Shown: positions 4,852-6,344 of the stretch, piece after piece
How the letters are laid out: every line of letters starts with the position of its first letter
Position numbering within the stretch: position 1 is the stretch's first letter
Assembly: GCA_021796905.1 (NCBI GenBank)
Contig: JAKABK010000120.1
Span: forward strand, 1 to 6,344
DNA length: 6,344 bases
Origin: Actinomycetes bacterium
GTDB lineage: Bacteria; Actinomycetota; Acidimicrobiia; Acidimicrobiales; Palsa-688
Direction of reading: 5' to 3'
Program-made: the position numbers and the translations under genes
The notes under the pieces: generated by a model
What the model saw: only the letters and a program-made list of their open reading frames with translations
What the model was told of the DNA's origin: nothing
The model's database searches: none

Positions 4852-6344
4852 ATGAGCATCGGACGCGAAACCGCCGCGACTTCCCCGGACGGGCTCGACC
4901 CCTACAGGCACAAGTGGTCCACGCTCTCCAACACGACCCTCGGGGTGTTGATGGCGACCATCGACGCCTCGATCGTGCTGATCGCCCTGCCCGACATCTT
5001 CCGAGGGATCCGCCTCGACCCGCTCACCCCCGGCAACACCAGCTACTTCCTGTTCATGCTCATGGGCTACATGGTCGTCACCGCCGTGCTGGTGGTGAGC
5101 TTCGGGCGCCTCGGGGACATGTTCGGTCGGATCCGCATGTACAACATGGGTTTCGCGATCTTCACCTTCTTCTCGATCATGCTGTCGATCACCTGGATGC
5201 ACGGCCCCGACGCGGCGATCTGGATGATCGTCATGAGGGTCTTCCAGGGGGTGGGCGGGGCTTTCCTCATGGCCAACTCCACTGCGATCCTCACCGACGC
5301 GTTCCCCCCCGACCAGCGCGGCCTCGCCCTCGGGGTCAACATGATCGCGGCGATGGCCGGTTCGTTCATCGGACTGGTCCTCGGAGGCCTGCTCGGTCCC
5401 GTCGACTGGCGACTGGTGTTCCTCGTCTCGGTCCCGGTCGGCATCGCCGGCACCATCTGGGCCTATGTGAACATGAAGGACAACGGGGTGCGCAGCCCGG
5501 CCAGGATCGACTGGGTCGGCAACACCCTCTTCGCCGTCGGCCTGATCGCCCTGCTGCTCGGGATCGTCTACGGCATCGAGCCCTACGACGGCCACACGAT
5601 GGGCTGGACCAGCCCGTTCGTGCTGGCCGCGATCTGCGGGGGCGCCGCACTGCTCGCGATCTTCGTGTGGGTGGAGACCAAGGTCCCGGCACCGATGTTC
5701 CGACCGGGGCTGTTCCGTATCCGGTCATTCGCGGCCGGCAACATCGCCAGTCTCATGGCCGCCCTCGGGCGCGGTGGGCTGATGTTCATCCTCATCATCT
5801 GGTTGCAGGGGATCTGGCTCCCCGAGCACGGCTACAGCTTCGCCCAGACCCCCCTGTGGGCCGGGATCTTCATGCTGCCGCTGACCGCCGGGTTCCTCAT
5901 CGCCGGACCGATCTCGGGCTACCTCTCCGACCGTTTCGGTGCCCGCCCGTTCGCCACCGGAGGAATGCTCGGCGCGGTCGTCACCTTCCTGCTGCTCGAA
6001 CAGCTCCCCGTCGAGTTCTCCTACATCTGGTTCGCGCTCCTCCTGCTCGCCAACGGCCTGTCGATGGGACTGTTCGCCTCCCCCAACCGGGCCGCGGTGA
6101 TGAACAGCCTGCCCCCCGACCAACGCGGCCAGGGGGCGGGCATGACCACCACCACGATGAACGCGGCGATGGTGCTGTCGATCGGGATCTTCTTCACCCT
6201 GATCATCGTCGGGCTCGCCTCGGACCTCCCTTCAGCTCTCTACCACGGCCTGGTCTCCCACGGGGTCCCCTCGTCGGCAGCCCACCGAGCGGCCGCCCTC
6301 CCCCCGCCCCCGTCGGTCTCCGGGGCCCTCCTGGGCTACGACCC
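4852..6344 (+). CDS. MFS drug exporter, DHA2 (EmrB/QacA) family, 14 TM, C-terminus cut by window edge
   Basis: A proton-driven inner-membrane exporter, probably of hydrophobic or cationic compounds. There are 497 codons and the frame is open at the right edge; family members usually have 500-600 residues or more, so the end of the protein is missing. Visible marks are TIDASIVLIALPDI (36-49, motif D1 of TM1), GRLGDMFGRIRMY (85-97, motif A), MRVFQGVGGAFLMANS (128-143, TM4), GLVLGGLLGPVDWRLVFLVS (174-193, motif C region of TM5), the second-half loop GYLSDRFGARP (356-366), and NRAAVMNSLPPDQRGQGAGM (412-431). The stretch after TM13, SDLPSALYHGLVSHGVP with a following PPPPS, is the long extracytoplasmic loop common in actinobacterial DHA2 proteins. 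The motif C segment lacks the usual GPxLGG proline. It is the second gene of an operon with the TetR regulator, which makes inducible efflux the likely role. The substrate is unknown. Confidence 0.94.
   Translation, partial: MSIGRETAATSPDGLDPYRHKWSTLSNTTLGVLMATIDASIVLIALPDIFRGIRLDPLTPGNTSYFLFMLMGYMVVTAVLVVSFGRLGDMFGRIRMYNMGFAIFTFFSIMLSITWMHGPDAAIWMIVMRVFQGVGGAFLMANSTAILTDAFPPDQRGLALGVNMIAAMAGSFIGLVLGGLLGPVDWRLVFLVSVPVGIAGTIWAYVNMKDNGVRSPARIDWVGNTLFAVGLIALLLGIVYGIEPYDGHTMGWTSPFVLAAICGGAALLAIFVWVETKVPAPMFRPGLFRIRSFAAGNIASLMAALGRGGLMFILIIWLQGIWLPEHGYSFAQTPLWAGIFMLPLTAGFLIAGPISGYLSDRFGARPFATGGMLGAVVTFLLLEQLPVEFSYIWFALLLLANGLSMGLFASPNRAAVMNSLPPDQRGQGAGMTTTTMNAAMVLSIGIFFTLIIVGLASDLPSALYHGLVSHGVPSSAAHRAAALPPPPSVSGALLGYD

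Noticed and set aside
4381..5595. 404-codon minus-strand frame opposite TetR and the exporter
   Set aside because: It is the His/Asp/Glu-rich mirror of hydrophobic exporter codons, with no RBS; the plus strand codes for clear family proteins.
1..6344. Mobile elements, defence systems, CRISPR, tRNA or rRNA genes
   Set aside because: I see no transposase or integrase frames, no terminal repeats, no spaced direct repeats and no cloverleaf-like sequence. Base composition is even across the window.

Overview
The window looks like ordinary chromosomal DNA from a GC-rich actinobacterium (roughly 70% G+C by eye, strong G/C bias at third codon positions, GTG starts, TAnnnT-type -10 elements). The protein sequences fit this: an actinobacterial-style 14-TM exporter, a TetR regulator of the actinobacterial acyl-CoA-binding type, and a DnaE whose early insert differs from the mycobacterial one as I remember it. 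An Acidimicrobiia-like lineage is possible, but that is a guess. I see no insertion sequences, tRNA or rRNA genes, CRISPR arrays or phage genes.

Layout. (1) 1-608, minus strand: the first 202 codons of DnaE (replicative DNA polymerase III alpha), running off the left edge. (2) 609-740: a 132-bp spacer with the dnaE ribosome binding site and a perfect 9-bp inverted repeat resembling paired DnaA boxes. (3) 741-2039, minus strand: a complete 12-TM MFS permease closest in motifs to the phosphate:H+ symporter/sugar-porter branch. (4) 2040-2160: a divergent intergenic region with a perfect 26-bp palindrome whose core resembles an IdeR/DtxR iron box. It abuts the permease start codon and covers its probable -10. 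(5) 2161-4107, plus strand: a CLC-family chloride channel/transporter carrying an unusual C-terminal extension that reads as a degenerate GNAT acetyltransferase-like domain. (6) 4108-4190: a spacer with a good sigma70-type promoter. (7) 4191-4817, plus strand: a TetR-family repressor. (8) 4852-6344, plus strand: a DHA2 (EmrB/QacA-type) drug exporter that runs off the right edge.

How the parts fit. TetR and DHA2 form a likely operon (34-bp spacer, strong internal RBS) in which the repressor probably controls itself and the exporter. The permease and the CLC gene are divergent and share one intergenic region, so the palindrome could control the permease and possibly both. dnaE and the permease are on the same strand, but their spacing and dnaE's own RBS suggest no tight coupling. 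The points most worth a second look are the CLC-GNAT fusion with its altered ion-pathway residues, and the metal-box-like palindrome over a near-leaderless permease promoter.
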